Source: Promethearchaeota archaeon
GTDB lineage: Archaea > Asgardarchaeota > Lokiarchaeia > Sigyniarchaeales > SOKP01
DNA length: 64,000 bases
Reading direction: 5' to 3'
NCBI GenBank assembly: GCA_016840085.1
Contig: JAEOTA010000054.1
Span: 1 to 64,000 of the forward strand
Numbering within the stretch: the first letter of the stretch is position 1; each line of letters begins with the position of its first letter. This document shows positions 44,140 to 53,324 of the stretch, piece after piece. The notes under the pieces are model-generated. The model was not told the origin of the DNA, made no database searches, and saw only the letters and a list, made by a program, of their open reading frames with translations. Both the position numbers and the translations under genes were made by a program.

Positions 44140-45168
44140 ATGGAGGAAAAAACATATAAAATAATCTATATTATTGGTTTAGCTATCACTACAGGATTGA
44201 TGATTTTAATTCTTTTTATGGGTGATTTATCTCTTAACTTTACATTTCTCATCTTCTTTTGGGTTGTAAAATTCTTAGCGGGTTTTGGGTTGGTCTTGAG
44301 TATATCAAACGGCTTCTTATTAATTATGGATAAATTAAGTAATAAATTGGGTAAACGAGGCACTATTATTTTAATCTTAATAGAGATTATCATTCCAGCA
44401 CTTTTAATTGGTTATGCAATTTATAAAATTATTTCAAGTTATACTGAAGCAGCAGCTGTTACTCAAACAGGCTTATGGTTATGGTTTGATAATATAATAT
44501 ATATTTATGGTATAGTTTCCTTATTACTAAATCTTTATATCATACCTTTAGCGAGTGAACAGTTTCATAAAGCCGCTGAAATGAGTAAACTTTCTTTTTG
44601 GAAAAAAGGTGCAAAAAAAGTAGCTAGAAAAATTAAAAAAGAATATTTTTCTTTGAGAAAAGAATACGCAAAAGCTCAAGTTCAAGATCAAATGGCTGTG
44701 AAAGATATTTTAGATTTATGGCGCAACAAATTTGCAGTTAATTTGCTATTAATTTTCGCAATTGGGTCATTTTTATTTATGCCTATTGCTTTTATTTGCG
44801 TGATGTATTGGCTTCATTTATATATTTTTTATAGATTGCAAATTAGATTATGGGAAAAAGCAGCCCTACTAATTGGAATGATATGGATTGGATTTATTGC
44901 TGTAGTTTTACCATTTTTAAGTTTTCCAAAGGTCGTGGAGATTTGGAGAACTATTGATCCTTACTTTTGGACTGTGAACGTATTATATTTGGTTGGAATT
45001 TCTTTAGCAACATTCATCTTTATTAAAAAAATACTTAATTTACAAGGGATTACTATTAGTGGACTAAAGATACAACTAAAAGACAAAAAAATTGAAAGGC
45101 TTAAACAAGAAAAAGAAGAATTAGAAAGGAAATTAGAAGAAAAACAAGCAAAAGAAGAACCAATTTGA
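44140..45168 (+). CDS. Multi-pass membrane protein with C-terminal coiled coil
   Basis: 342 residues with about seven hydrophobic helices in two groups (roughly 6-60 and 66-150; 200-300), separated by a basic cytoplasmic loop (FWKKGAKKVARKIKKEYF). The C-terminus is a highly charged coiled coil (KLKQEKEELERKLEEKQAKEE in two stretches). There are no transport or enzyme motifs. A scaffold or sensor role is conceivable, but no family is recognised. Its 3' end converges with the moeA gene 70 bases away. Confidence 0.6.
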   Translation: MEEKTYKIIYIIGLAITTGLMILILFMGDLSLNFTFLIFFWVVKFLAGFGLVLSISNGFLLIMDKLSNKLGKRGTIILILIEIIIPALLIGYAIYKIISSYTEAAAVTQTGLWLWFDNIIYIYGIVSLLLNLYIIPLASEQFHKAAEMSKLSFWKKGAKKVARKIKKEYFSLRKEYAKAQVQDQMAVKDILDLWRNKFAVNLLLIFAIGSFLFMPIAFICVMYWLHLYIFYRLQIRLWEKAALLIGMIWIGFIAVVLPFLSFPKVVEIWRTIDPYFWTVNVLYLVGISLATFIFIKKILNLQGITISGLKIQLKDKKIERLKQEKEELERKLEEKQAKEEPI

Positions 45169-45237
45169 AATAAATAATGCTTAAAAATATTGGAAAATAA
45201 AAAATTATTTAGAAGTATTATACTTTTCTAATATTTT

Positions 45238-46488
45238 TTACTCGGGGTGAAGTTTTACTAGAACAAAATCTCCTTTTTTCAAACCTTCTTGATGTGGAAG
45301 AATCTCAATTATGCCATCTGAAGAAGTAAGAGAACTAATTACACCAGATCCTTTTAATTTTACCGGGACAGCTAAAAATATATTTTCCTTTTTTTCAACT
45401 TTCACTCGTAAATAATGGAGAAATCCAAGACCAGAAACAGGAACATCACTTTTAATTGTTGCGAGTATCTCTACTCTTGGATCTAATACAGAACATCCAA
45501 GTATTTTCCTGATTGCCGGTCCAGTAATTTTTAAGAAAGAGACATATGCTGCAACTGGAGTTCCTGGTAAACAAAATATTAAGACATTCTCTACAAATCC
45601 AATTAAAACTGGAGCTCCAGGTCTCATAGCAATCCCATGGGTTAAAACCATACCTGATTCATTAATAATCTCGGGAAGATAATCTTTAGTACCAACTGAA
45701 GTGCCACCAGTAAAAATTATAACTTGAGAATTTCCAGCGGCTTCAAGCAATCTATTTTTGATAGCATCTTTATCATCTTTTACCGTTTCACCTCTAATAA
45801 CTGTTCCACCATACAAATTTACTAATGCGGATATCATAGGAGTGTTTGAATTATAAATTCTTCCCGGTTGAAGTGCCTCACCGGGTTCAAGTAATTCATC
45901 TCCAGAAGAAAAAATACTTATTTTTGGCTTAGTTCGCACTTCTATTTTATTAAACCCTAATGATGCCAAAAGTGCAATATGTTCAGCTTTTAAATCTGTG
46001 CCCTTGCTTAAAACGGGGGTGCCTTTCTTAATATCTTCTCCTTTCTTTGAAATATTTTTTCCAGGCGGTAGAGAAACATAAATATTTATGGATTTTTCTT
46101 TAATTTCAGAGTCTTCAATCTTTATAACGGCATCTGCACCTTCTGGTATCGGTGCTCCAGTAGAAATCTTAATTCCCTCACCTTTATTAAGCTTGAGGTT
46201 AGAAGATTCACCGATTTCAATTGTTCCCACAAGTTTAATCTTTTTTGGGGTTTTAGGAGATGCATTAAACGAATCTTCAGCTTTAATAGCAAAACCATCC
46301 ATAGCTGACCGATCAAAAGGAGGAAGATCTATATCACAAACTATATCACAAGCTAAAACACGATTTATAGATTTTCTTACATCAATTTCTTCAATTGGAT
46401 TTAGCGGGATTTGTGAAAATAACTTTTCTAAAGCATCTTCTAAAGATGTTAACTTTGAAAATCCTATCTTTCTTAATTTATTAACCAT
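45238..46488 (-). CDS. moeA: Molybdopterin molybdotransferase, paralogue 1
   Basis: 416 residues. The N-terminal LPPFDRSAMDGFAI segment and the central IIFTGGTSVGTKDYLPEI motif (adenylated pterin binding) are diagnostic. MoeA inserts molybdate or tungstate into adenylylated molybdopterin. It is last in a seven-gene minus-strand operon and starts two bases after moaB. A second copy lies two genes upstream; such pairs in archaea are thought to be specialised for molybdenum versus tungsten or for different pterin dinucleotides. Which does which cannot be told from sequence. Confidence 0.92.
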   Translation of the reverse strand: MVNKLRKIGFSKLTSLEDALEKLFSQIPLNPIEEIDVRKSINRVLACDIVCDIDLPPFDRSAMDGFAIKAEDSFNASPKTPKKIKLVGTIEIGESSNLKLNKGEGIKISTGAPIPEGADAVIKIEDSEIKEKSINIYVSLPPGKNISKKGEDIKKGTPVLSKGTDLKAEHIALLASLGFNKIEVRTKPKISIFSSGDELLEPGEALQPGRIYNSNTPMISALVNLYGGTVIRGETVKDDKDAIKNRLLEAAGNSQVIIFTGGTSVGTKDYLPEIINESGMVLTHGIAMRPGAPVLIGFVENVLIFCLPGTPVAAYVSFLKITGPAIRKILGCSVLDPRVEILATIKSDVPVSGLGFLHYLRVKVEKKENIFLAVPVKLKGSGVISSLTSSDGIIEILPHQEGLKKGDFVLVKLHPE

Positions 46489-46490
46489 AA

Positions 46491-47027
46491 TTATTCCTTT
46501 TTGTTTATCATGTATACAACATGTCTTAACTCTGGAATTAGCAACTCTTTAAAGGCGAGCTCTACTGCCTTAGGGGAACCAGGAAGCAAAAATATGGCTT
46601 TATCTTTAATTCTACCTCCAGTTGCTCTTGATAACATCGCAGCAGAACCAATTTCTTTATATGATAAATATCTAAAAAGTTCTCCAAATCCAGTAATTTC
46701 CTTATCTAATAGTGGTTTAATAGTTTCATAAGTAATATCTTTAGGTGTTAAGCCAGTACCACCACTAAATATTATGGAATGAATAGATTTATCTACTAAA
46801 AACGTATTTAAAATGTCTGTAATCTTTTCTTTATTATCAGGTACGATTTTAGTAGCATTTAATGAAATTTTCTCATGTTCTATTAGAATTTCTCTTATTA
46901 AGGGAATTGTTTTATCTGAGCTTTCTTTCTTTTCTTGTAATTCATTAAATCGAGTGGTACTGACAATAATTAAGGCTATATTAACAACTTCTGGACCTTT
47001 TTTCTTATGTTCTTCATGAACTTTCAT
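46491..47027 (-). CDS. moaB: MoaB/Mog-family molybdopterin adenylyltransferase
   Basis: 178 residues. IIFSGGTGLTPKDITYETIKPLL with an acidic Asp, and AIFLLPGSPKAVELAF, are the MPT-binding and adenylation motifs of this family. In archaea MoaB adenylates molybdopterin before metal insertion by MoeA. The ATG overlaps the last base of the upstream moeA, and the downstream moeA begins two bases after its stop, so the three are translated as a block. Confidence 0.92.
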   Translation of the reverse strand: MKVHEEHKKKGPEVVNIALIIVSTTRFNELQEKKESSDKTIPLIREILIEHEKISLNATKIVPDNKEKITDILNTFLVDKSIHSIIFSGGTGLTPKDITYETIKPLLDKEITGFGELFRYLSYKEIGSAAMLSRATGGRIKDKAIFLLPGSPKAVELAFKELLIPELRHVVYMINKKE

Positions 47028-48253
47028 TAAAAGAAATACACCTTTCTTTTATCTCCTTTGTCTATTATTGATTCCAACTCTTCAATTTCAATGTATCCAT
47101 CTGCATAGAACATCGTACTAATTGCTTCTGAACCTGTTTTAATTGGAAATATTTTCTTAATTCCCTTTTCTTCCTTGATTTTAACAGCTTTGAATTCATG
47201 TCTACCGACAGTGCTATATATTCTTTCACCAATTTCAAATTCCTTTGAAAATTTATCTCTTAAAGGATAGCCAGACATTTTTCTCAGAAAATTATCAATA
47301 AATACATAGAAACAACTCAATGCAGACGTTGGATATCCTGGTAAAATAAAAATTATTTTTTTCTTCACTTTAGCAAAAATTATTGGTTTTCCTGGTTTAA
47401 TTTTTACGCCATGGATTAGAATTTCAATATCATTATAACCTTCTAAAACTTTAGGTCCTAAATCTCCTTCTCCTTTAGATGTCCCTCCAGATAAAATTAC
47501 AATATCGCTGTTTTCTAAAGCTTTTTCTATACCATTTTTCAATTCGTCATAATTATCCTTTATAACACCTAAGAATTTAACTAGAACACCTGTATTTTCA
47601 ATAGCTTTTCTTAACACAACCGAATTTACATCATAAATCTTTCCAATTTCTAAGTTCTTCACTTCTTGGCTTACAAGTTCATTTCCGGTACTCATTAGAG
47701 AAACAGTTGGTTGTGTGTATACCCAGACTCCCTTGATTCCACATGATGCGAAGATCCCCATAGTTGCTAAATCAATTAAAGTGTCTTTTTTAAGTATTGT
47801 ACTACCTTTTTTTACATCATGTCCAATCTCGATAACATAAGTTCCAGGAGTAATAGCTTTAGAAATTGATACCTTATTTTCCTGCCTTTCAGAGAATTCA
47901 ACCATTACCACACCATCTGCGTTTCCTGGCACGGCAGCTCCAGTTGCTACATAAGAACATTGTCCTTTCTTTAACCTTTTTTGAGGAATATCTCCAGCTT
48001 GAATTGCCTCTATTATTTCAAGTTCTATTAAGTTATCTTCTTCTGCACCAAAAGTATCTTCTGCTAGTACAGCATATCCATCCATTCTTGATTTTCTAAA
48101 GTGAGGAACATCTATTTTGCTTTCAATATCACGTGAAAGAATTCTATTAAAACTTTCTCCGATACTAACTATTTCTTCTTCAACTTTTAATCTTGGAATT
48201 GAATCAAGAATAATCTTAAATTCATCTACGCTAATTGTTTTTAAAAATTTCAT
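47027..48253 (-). CDS. moeA: Molybdopterin molybdotransferase, paralogue 2
   Basis: 408 residues with VPHFRKSRMDGYAV and VILSGGTSKGEGDLGPKVL. The motif Ser-Val-Gly of the other paralogue is Ser-Lys-Gly here, so the metal or pterin site differs slightly. The C-terminal region (GRHEFKAVKIKEEKGIKK) is domain IV. It lies between moaE (63 bases upstream) and moaB (one-base overlap) within the cofactor operon. Confidence 0.9.
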   Translation of the reverse strand: MKFLKTISVDEFKIILDSIPRLKVEEEIVSIGESFNRILSRDIESKIDVPHFRKSRMDGYAVLAEDTFGAEEDNLIELEIIEAIQAGDIPQKRLKKGQCSYVATGAAVPGNADGVVMVEFSERQENKVSISKAITPGTYVIEIGHDVKKGSTILKKDTLIDLATMGIFASCGIKGVWVYTQPTVSLMSTGNELVSQEVKNLEIGKIYDVNSVVLRKAIENTGVLVKFLGVIKDNYDELKNGIEKALENSDIVILSGGTSKGEGDLGPKVLEGYNDIEILIHGVKIKPGKPIIFAKVKKKIIFILPGYPTSALSCFYVFIDNFLRKMSGYPLRDKFSKEFEIGERIYSTVGRHEFKAVKIKEEKGIKKIFPIKTGSEAISTMFYADGYIEIEELESIIDKGDKRKVYFF

Positions 48254-48316
48254 GAGTAAATTAAAATTCTCTTAAATTTTATTTAAAACGTTATGATTAT
48301 TAATTTTAAATCGATT

Positions 48317-48766
48317 TTAATGGATCCATTCAGTTGATCCATCATTAAAATCTTCTCTCTTCCATACGGCTATTTCATTTTTATACATTTCAACTGCTTT
48401 ACTAATTACATCAAATCCTTCTTTTCTATGAGCTGAAATCACTACTACATATACTAAATCTTCAGAAAGTTCAAAACTACCTCTTAAATGAACGATCTTA
48501 ACATCAATAATTCCTTGTTCTTGTTTTAGTTCTTCGCATATTTTATTAATACTTTTATTTGCCAATTCATCATAAGCATCGATTTTCATACTAATTACAG
48601 GTTTCCCATTTTTCGAGGTTCCTCTGACTATACCTGTAAATGTATGAATAGATCCAGCTTCTTGGATATGAGGATTATTTTTTATTGATTTGATTATTGT
48701 CTCTAAATTAATTTCCCCTTTATTATAAATTCCTGAATCCATTTTTAAGTCTTTATCATCATCCAT
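48317..48766 (-). CDS. moaE: Molybdopterin synthase large subunit
   Basis: 149 residues. GSIHTFTGIVRG and the active-site block NEIAVWKREDFNDGSTEWIH hold the conserved lysines that attack the precursor. With MoaD it converts cyclic pyranopterin phosphate to molybdopterin. A short acidic N-terminal extension (MDDDKDLKMDSG) precedes the domain. It starts six bases after moaD. Confidence 0.92.
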   Translation of the reverse strand: MDDDKDLKMDSGIYNKGEINLETIIKSIKNNPHIQEAGSIHTFTGIVRGTSKNGKPVISMKIDAYDELANKSINKICEELKQEQGIIDVKIVHLRGSFELSEDLVYVVVISAHRKEGFDVISKAVEMYKNEIAVWKREDFNDGSTEWIH

Positions 48767-48772
48767 GTCATC

Positions 48773-49054
48773 TCAACCCCCTGAAACTGGTAATAAAAAC
48801 GCGATTATATCCCCCTCATTTAATTGTTTCGATAAAATATTATCTCCATGGAAAGGTTGGTTATTTATTATTACAGAAATAAAATTACTCAACTTTTGGA
48901 GCTTATCATCCCATAGTAACTTGCGAAGACTATGATATTTTTTTAATAATAAATCTATTAAATCATTTAAACTCTGATTTGATAATTCTAATTCTTCCTT
49001 TTCTTTACCTGTGATATCTTTAAATTCTGCAAAATATAGAACTTCTACAATCAT
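48773..49054 (-). CDS. moaD: Molybdopterin synthase sulfur carrier
   Basis: 93 residues of the beta-grasp fold, with VEVLYFAEFKDITGKEKE at the start and the obligatory C-terminal FLLPVSGG. The terminal glycine is adenylated and thiocarboxylated before sulfur transfer in MoaE. No dedicated activating E1 (MoeB) is in this window; the only ThiF-like gene, at 1898, is broken. Sixteen bases separate it from moaA. Confidence 0.92.
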   Translation of the reverse strand: MIVEVLYFAEFKDITGKEKEELELSNQSLNDLIDLLLKKYHSLRKLLWDDKLQKLSNFISVIINNQPFHGDNILSKQLNEGDIIAFLLPVSGG

Positions 49055-49070
49055 TTAATAAAACCAATTT

Positions 49071-49991
49071 TTAAAAATAGGGTTCTCTTGAATCTACGAC
49101 TTGTTTAACAATTTGCTCATATTTCTCTAAAGAATAATGATTTTTTAGAGCCTGTTTTAAATTTTTTCCCAAATCTGAACGGTAAAGGCATCCAAAAAGG
49201 TTTCCATCACACCCAACCCGAAGTTTAGTACACCCCATACAAAATTCATGACTAGGTGTAATTGTTTCTATAATCGCGGAATTTGGTAATATGAATACTT
49301 TTCGATTTTGCATGGAACCTCTAACTAATATTTTTTCTGCTTTTGATTCAAGTTCTTCGATAATAGGCTTAACATCTAAATGGTAATTATCATAAAAATC
49401 CCCATTTCCTCCTATTACCTCAGAAACTTGGTGTAATTCGATTAATTGTAAAACAAAACCATTTTTTGCACAAAAATCAATCATATCTTCCAATTCATTA
49501 TCGTTAATTCCTTTCATTAAGACAAAATTTAACTTTATAGGATTAAATCCGAGTTGGTTTGCTTTCTGTAAGCCTTCTAAAACTTTATCCAAGGAATCTG
49601 ATCCATAGATCTTTTTATATATCTCTGGTTTAAGTGAGCCTAATGAAACATTTATTCGATTTAAACCAGCGTTATACAATTCCTCGGCTTTATCATACAA
49701 GAGAGCCCCATTAGTAGTCATAGAAATATCCTTATAGAGATGTAAATCAGAAACATTTTTTATAATCTTTACAATTTCATTTCGACATAAAGGCTCTCCA
49801 CCTGTAAATTTAATTCTAGTAACGTTTAGGATTTCAGCTAATATTTTGCATAATTTTGTGATTTCTTCTAGAGCCAGCTCAGAAGTTTTTGGTATAAAAC
49901 CCTCTTTATCACAATAAACACAATTATAATTACATTTTGATGTAATTGAAAATCTGATATGTTTGATTTCTCGATTACAATTATCTTTCAT
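49071..49991 (-). CDS. moaA: GTP 3',8-cyclase (MoaA radical SAM)
   Basis: 306 residues. The N-terminal cluster CNYNCVYC (20-27) is the radical SAM C-x3-C-x2-C triad. The second cluster motif near the C-terminus, CMGC with another Cys after 13 residues (NLFGC), is the GTP-binding cluster specific for MoaA. The usual C-terminal Gly-Gly, needed in bacterial MoaA for activity, is absent: the protein ends VVDSREPYF. It makes 3',8-cyclo-GTP for MoaC. It follows moaC by ten bases. Confidence 0.9.
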   Translation of the reverse strand: MKDNCNREIKHIRFSITSKCNYNCVYCDKEGFIPKTSELALEEITKLCKILAEILNVTRIKFTGGEPLCRNEIVKIIKNVSDLHLYKDISMTTNGALLYDKAEELYNAGLNRINVSLGSLKPEIYKKIYGSDSLDKVLEGLQKANQLGFNPIKLNFVLMKGINDNELEDMIDFCAKNGFVLQLIELHQVSEVIGGNGDFYDNYHLDVKPIIEELESKAEKILVRGSMQNRKVFILPNSAIIETITPSHEFCMGCTKLRVGCDGNLFGCLYRSDLGKNLKQALKNHYSLEKYEQIVKQVVDSREPYF

Positions 49992-50001
49992 TTTATAAAA
50001 T

Positions 50002-50433
50002 CTAAGGTTTTTTAATTTTCTCCTCTACTTTAATATCATAAATTAATGTGTCAGGATATTGTCCCTCATTATTTTTCTCATACATTTTGACAACATCCCA
50101 TATATTTAAGAGTGCTATATTTACTCCTGTTAAAGCCTCCATTTCAACACCTGTTTTTGCGATACTTTTTACTGTGCATGTGACTTTTATAATTGTACCA
50201 TTTTCAAATTCAAAATTTACATCAACATTGGTAATAGGAATCGGGTGGCAAAATGGAATTATATCTGGAACTTTTTTTACTGCATTTATAGCAGCTATTT
50301 TAGCTATGGTAAGTACATCTCCTTTCTTAACTTGATTATTCTTAATTCTCGTGATGGTCTTATCTTTAAGTTTAATTCTTCCAGATGCCGTTGCAATCCT
50401 TAGAATTGTATTTTTTTCAGAAATATCAATCAT
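50002..50433 (-). CDS. moaC: Cyclic pyranopterin monophosphate synthase
   Basis: 143 residues. MIDISEKNTILRIATASG, DIIPFCHPIPITNVDV and KTGVEMEALTGVNIALLNIWDVVK are the conserved blocks of MoaC, including the active-site Lys/Asp and CHP. It rearranges 3',8-cyclo-GTP to cPMP. It is the first gene of the operon moaC-moaA-moaD-moaE-moeA-moaB-moeA; the 250 bases upstream divide it from a divergently oriented ABC ATPase gene and probably contain the operon promoter. Confidence 0.92.
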   Translation of the reverse strand: MIDISEKNTILRIATASGRIKLKDKTITRIKNNQVKKGDVLTIAKIAAINAVKKVPDIIPFCHPIPITNVDVNFEFENGTIIKVTCTVKSIAKTGVEMEALTGVNIALLNIWDVVKMYEKNNEGQYPDTLIYDIKVEEKIKKP

Positions 50434-50682
50434 TTTGGTGAGATGCGATATGTCTCTCCTTACACATCGAAAATTCTTAAATATTTATAAGTTTAACTAC
50501 TTCTTTTCAAAATATCTTGTTTCAAAAAATGAAAAAAAAAGATTTAAAATGAGATGAAATTTTTTCAAGTTTTAGTATAATTCATGCATCGATATTTAAC
50601 ATTTATGTGAAAAATTGAATTCTTTAGATACCTAATTCATAATATTTTAACGCTAGTTAAAATTAACCTAGAAAAGGTAGAT

Positions 50683-51396
50683 GTGAAGAATTTGCTTGAA
50701 TTAAAAAGAATTTATCATTATTATGGGAGTGCAAAAGTACTTGAAGAACTCAATTTAAAAGTTGAAAAGAAATCTCTAAATGCTGTTATTGGTCCAAATG
50801 GAGTTGGAAAATCAACACTCCTTAGATTAATATCTGGTTTAGAAAAACCTGACAAAGGAAAAATAGAATTCTTAGGTGAAAGAATAGATGGCTTGAAAGC
50901 TCATAAAATCGCTAAAAAAGGAATTTCTCAATGCCCAGACCGTCGTAGATTATTTTACGACTTGAGTGTTGCGGACAACATCAGAATGGGGGCTTATTTA
51001 TTAAAAGATAAGCAAAAATATAAGAGTTTAAGAGATTTTGTTTATGAAATATTCCCTCGATTAAAAGAGAGACGAAAACAGCGAGCAGGAACGTTAAGTG
51101 GTGGCGAACAACAAATGCTTGCGATAGCCCGTGCATTAATGTCAAATCCAAGACTACTCTTGTTGGACGAACCTTCAGTAGGTTTAGCTCCAAAGGTAAA
51201 GAAACAGATTTTTGGTGCAATTAAAAAAATAAAGCAAGAAGGAACAACCACTTTATTGGTTGAACAGGATATAGCTTTAGCAATGGATGTTGCAGAGATT
51301 ATTCATGTACTTGAAGACGGAAAAATTGAAATAAGAGGGACAAAAGAAGAATTAGAAAGAGAACCTAGAATAAGAAAAGTTTATTTGGGAATTTAG
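50683..51396 (+). CDS. LivF-like ABC transporter ATPase, orphan
   Basis: 237 residues with Walker A GPNGVGKST (37-45), the LivF-type CPDRRRLFYDLSV Q-loop region, signature LSGGEQQML, Walker B LLLLDEPSVGLAP and the switch VEQD. These match the LivF subgroup of branched-chain amino-acid or urea importers. No permease (LivH/LivM), binding protein or LivG lies next to it, so it is an orphan or serves a remote system. GTG at 50683 is the chosen start. Confidence 0.8.
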   Translation: MKNLLELKRIYHYYGSAKVLEELNLKVEKKSLNAVIGPNGVGKSTLLRLISGLEKPDKGKIEFLGERIDGLKAHKIAKKGISQCPDRRRLFYDLSVADNIRMGAYLLKDKQKYKSLRDFVYEIFPRLKERRKQRAGTLSGGEQQMLAIARALMSNPRLLLLDEPSVGLAPKVKKQIFGAIKKIKQEGTTTLLVEQDIALAMDVAEIIHVLEDGKIEIRGTKEELEREPRIRKVYLGI

Positions 51397-51458
51397 GTGA
51401 TTTAAAATGATAAATTTGGTGTTTTAATAGATTTAGGATTATAAATCATTTGAAATTT

Positions 51459-52544
51459 TTATAGTAGCTTGACATCTGTTGCCTTAAAATTAATATAAAC
51501 TTCAGATTCTTTTTTTAATCCTAATTTTCCTCTTGAAAATTCAGTTATTGTAATCAGAAACCTTTCTGATTTGCTTTTAACAACTAAATGACAAATATTA
51601 CCGAGTTCACGAATATTTTCGATAACTCCTTTAAATGTATTTCGATAACTCACATTCCTAGGAGGTTCCTTAACGATTCCAATACTTTCTGGTCGTATAC
51701 AAATTTTTACTTCACCCTCTAATTGAGTAGAAGCCGTTATAGTCAGATCATTAACTTGTATTAGCGTTAAACCAGAATTCTCATCTACTTTTGCAATCCC
51801 TGAAAGTATATTTTCATAACCTACAAAAAGAGCTGTGAACTCATCTTTTGGAGCTGTAAATATTTCATTTGGTGTTCCTATTTGAGTAATCTTTCCATTG
51901 CTGAGCACTGCTATACGATCAGCATACTTTATTGCTTCAAGGGGGTCATGTGTACTCATAATTATAGTTTTTTCTTTGTCTTGCTTTATTTTCATTATGA
52001 ATTTATCAAGTAGTTTGACATTCATAGGATCTAAATTAGCTGACACTTCATCTAATAAATAAATCTCAGGATTTATAATAAAATTCATAGCAATCGCAAC
52101 ACGTTGCATTTCTCCGCCCGATAATGTTCTAGCATTTTTGCTTTCTAATCCTCTCAAACCGATAAATTCAATAATTTCATTTACAGATTTACTATATTCT
52201 TCATAGTTCATTCCACGCACTTTTAAGCCGTAGGCAATATTATTAAATACAGTTGTATTTCGTACAACAGGTTTTTGCCTGACAAATGAGAATTTTCTCC
52301 GGGTTTGTATTTTTTCTTTTCTTGAAATAGCGTTTAAATCTTTTTCATAATATAATATCTTTCCTTGAGTTGGCGGTTCAAGTAAACCTATTATTCTTAA
52401 TAAAGTAGTCTTTCCACTTCCATTTGGGCCTATAATTACAAAACATTCTCCTTTTCTAACCGAAAAGTTGATATTAGAGAGGACTTTAATAATTGATTTA
52501 TCATCCTTATAAAATTCTTTGTAAAGATTCATGATTTCAAGCAT
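51459..52544 (-). CDS. tupC: Tungstate ABC transporter ATPase
   Basis: 361 residues: an ABC ATPase (GPNGSGKTT at 39-47, LSGGEMQRVA, EIYLLDEVSANLDP, H-loop STHD) followed by a C-terminal TOBE-like domain (VCIRPESIGI), which in molybdate/tungstate importers senses the oxyanion. It is the last gene of a TupA-TupB-TupC set, seven bases after TupB. Molybdate or tungstate specificity rests on the TupA partner. Confidence 0.85.
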   Translation of the reverse strand: MLEIMNLYKEFYKDDKSIIKVLSNINFSVRKGECFVIIGPNGSGKTTLLRIIGLLEPPTQGKILYYEKDLNAISRKEKIQTRRKFSFVRQKPVVRNTTVFNNIAYGLKVRGMNYEEYSKSVNEIIEFIGLRGLESKNARTLSGGEMQRVAIAMNFIINPEIYLLDEVSANLDPMNVKLLDKFIMKIKQDKEKTIIMSTHDPLEAIKYADRIAVLSNGKITQIGTPNEIFTAPKDEFTALFVGYENILSGIAKVDENSGLTLIQVNDLTITASTQLEGEVKICIRPESIGIVKEPPRNVSYRNTFKGVIENIRELGNICHLVVKSKSERFLITITEFSRGKLGLKKESEVYINFKATDVKLL

Positions 52545-52551
52545 GGTTATT

Positions 52552-53247
52552 TCACCCAGTTCTAGTTTGTAAACGAGTCATTCCATAATTCACTATAAAA
52601 GCTATTGAAATGAGAATTATACCCAGAGCAATTGCCATACCAAATTCACCCATCCGTGTTTGAAGCACAATTGAAGTTGTAAATGTTCTGGTATACCAAC
52701 GAATATTTCCTCCAACAATCATAACAGCACCAACCTCTGAAATAGCTTGACCAAAAGCGACTAGAAAACCTGCTATTATGGATTTTTTGGAATCCTTTAT
52801 CAACTCCCACCATAGCTGCCGTTCATTTGCACCTAAAGATAAAATCGTTTCCTTTAATATAGGATCTATGCTTTCAATAGCAGCTTTAGCAGTACCAGTG
52901 ATGATTGGTACAGCAAGAAGAATTTGAGCAACGATCATAGCTGATGTTGAATAGAGTAAACCTAATTCGCCAAATGGTCCACTCCTTGACAATAACAAAA
53001 ACACAATCAATCCCATTACTACAGGGGGAAATCCCATAAATGTATTGATTAAGTTTGAAATACTTTTCTTACCGCGAAATTCACGTAATCCTATAAAAGA
53101 TCCAATTGGTAATGCAACTAATGCAGCAAGAAAAGTAGATGTTAAAGAAACACGAAAAGAAACCCAAATTACTCCCCATAATTCATTATCAAAAGTAATC
53201 ATTAATCGAAGAGCTTCTAAAATACCATCAATAATTTCATTTGACAT
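52552..53247 (-). CDS. tupB: Tungstate ABC transporter permease
   Basis: 231 residues with about five to six membrane helices. The cytoplasmic EAA-like loop is IKETILSLGANERQLWWELI followed by AGFLVAFGQAISEVGAVMIVGGN, typical of TupB/WtpB permeases. It forms the membrane channel with TupA and TupC. Seventy-seven bases lie between it and tupA. Confidence 0.87.
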   Translation of the reverse strand: MSNEIIDGILEALRLMITFDNELWGVIWVSFRVSLTSTFLAALVALPIGSFIGLREFRGKKSISNLINTFMGFPPVVMGLIVFLLLSRSGPFGELGLLYSTSAMIVAQILLAVPIITGTAKAAIESIDPILKETILSLGANERQLWWELIKDSKKSIIAGFLVAFGQAISEVGAVMIVGGNIRWYTRTFTTSIVLQTRMGEFGMAIALGIILISIAFIVNYGMTRLQTRTG

Positions 53248-53324
53248 ATCAATCCACCATAATCACATGAGCCATATTTAAAGAAATAAAAAAAATTTAT
53301 TTTATTATCAGTTATTCTTAAAAA

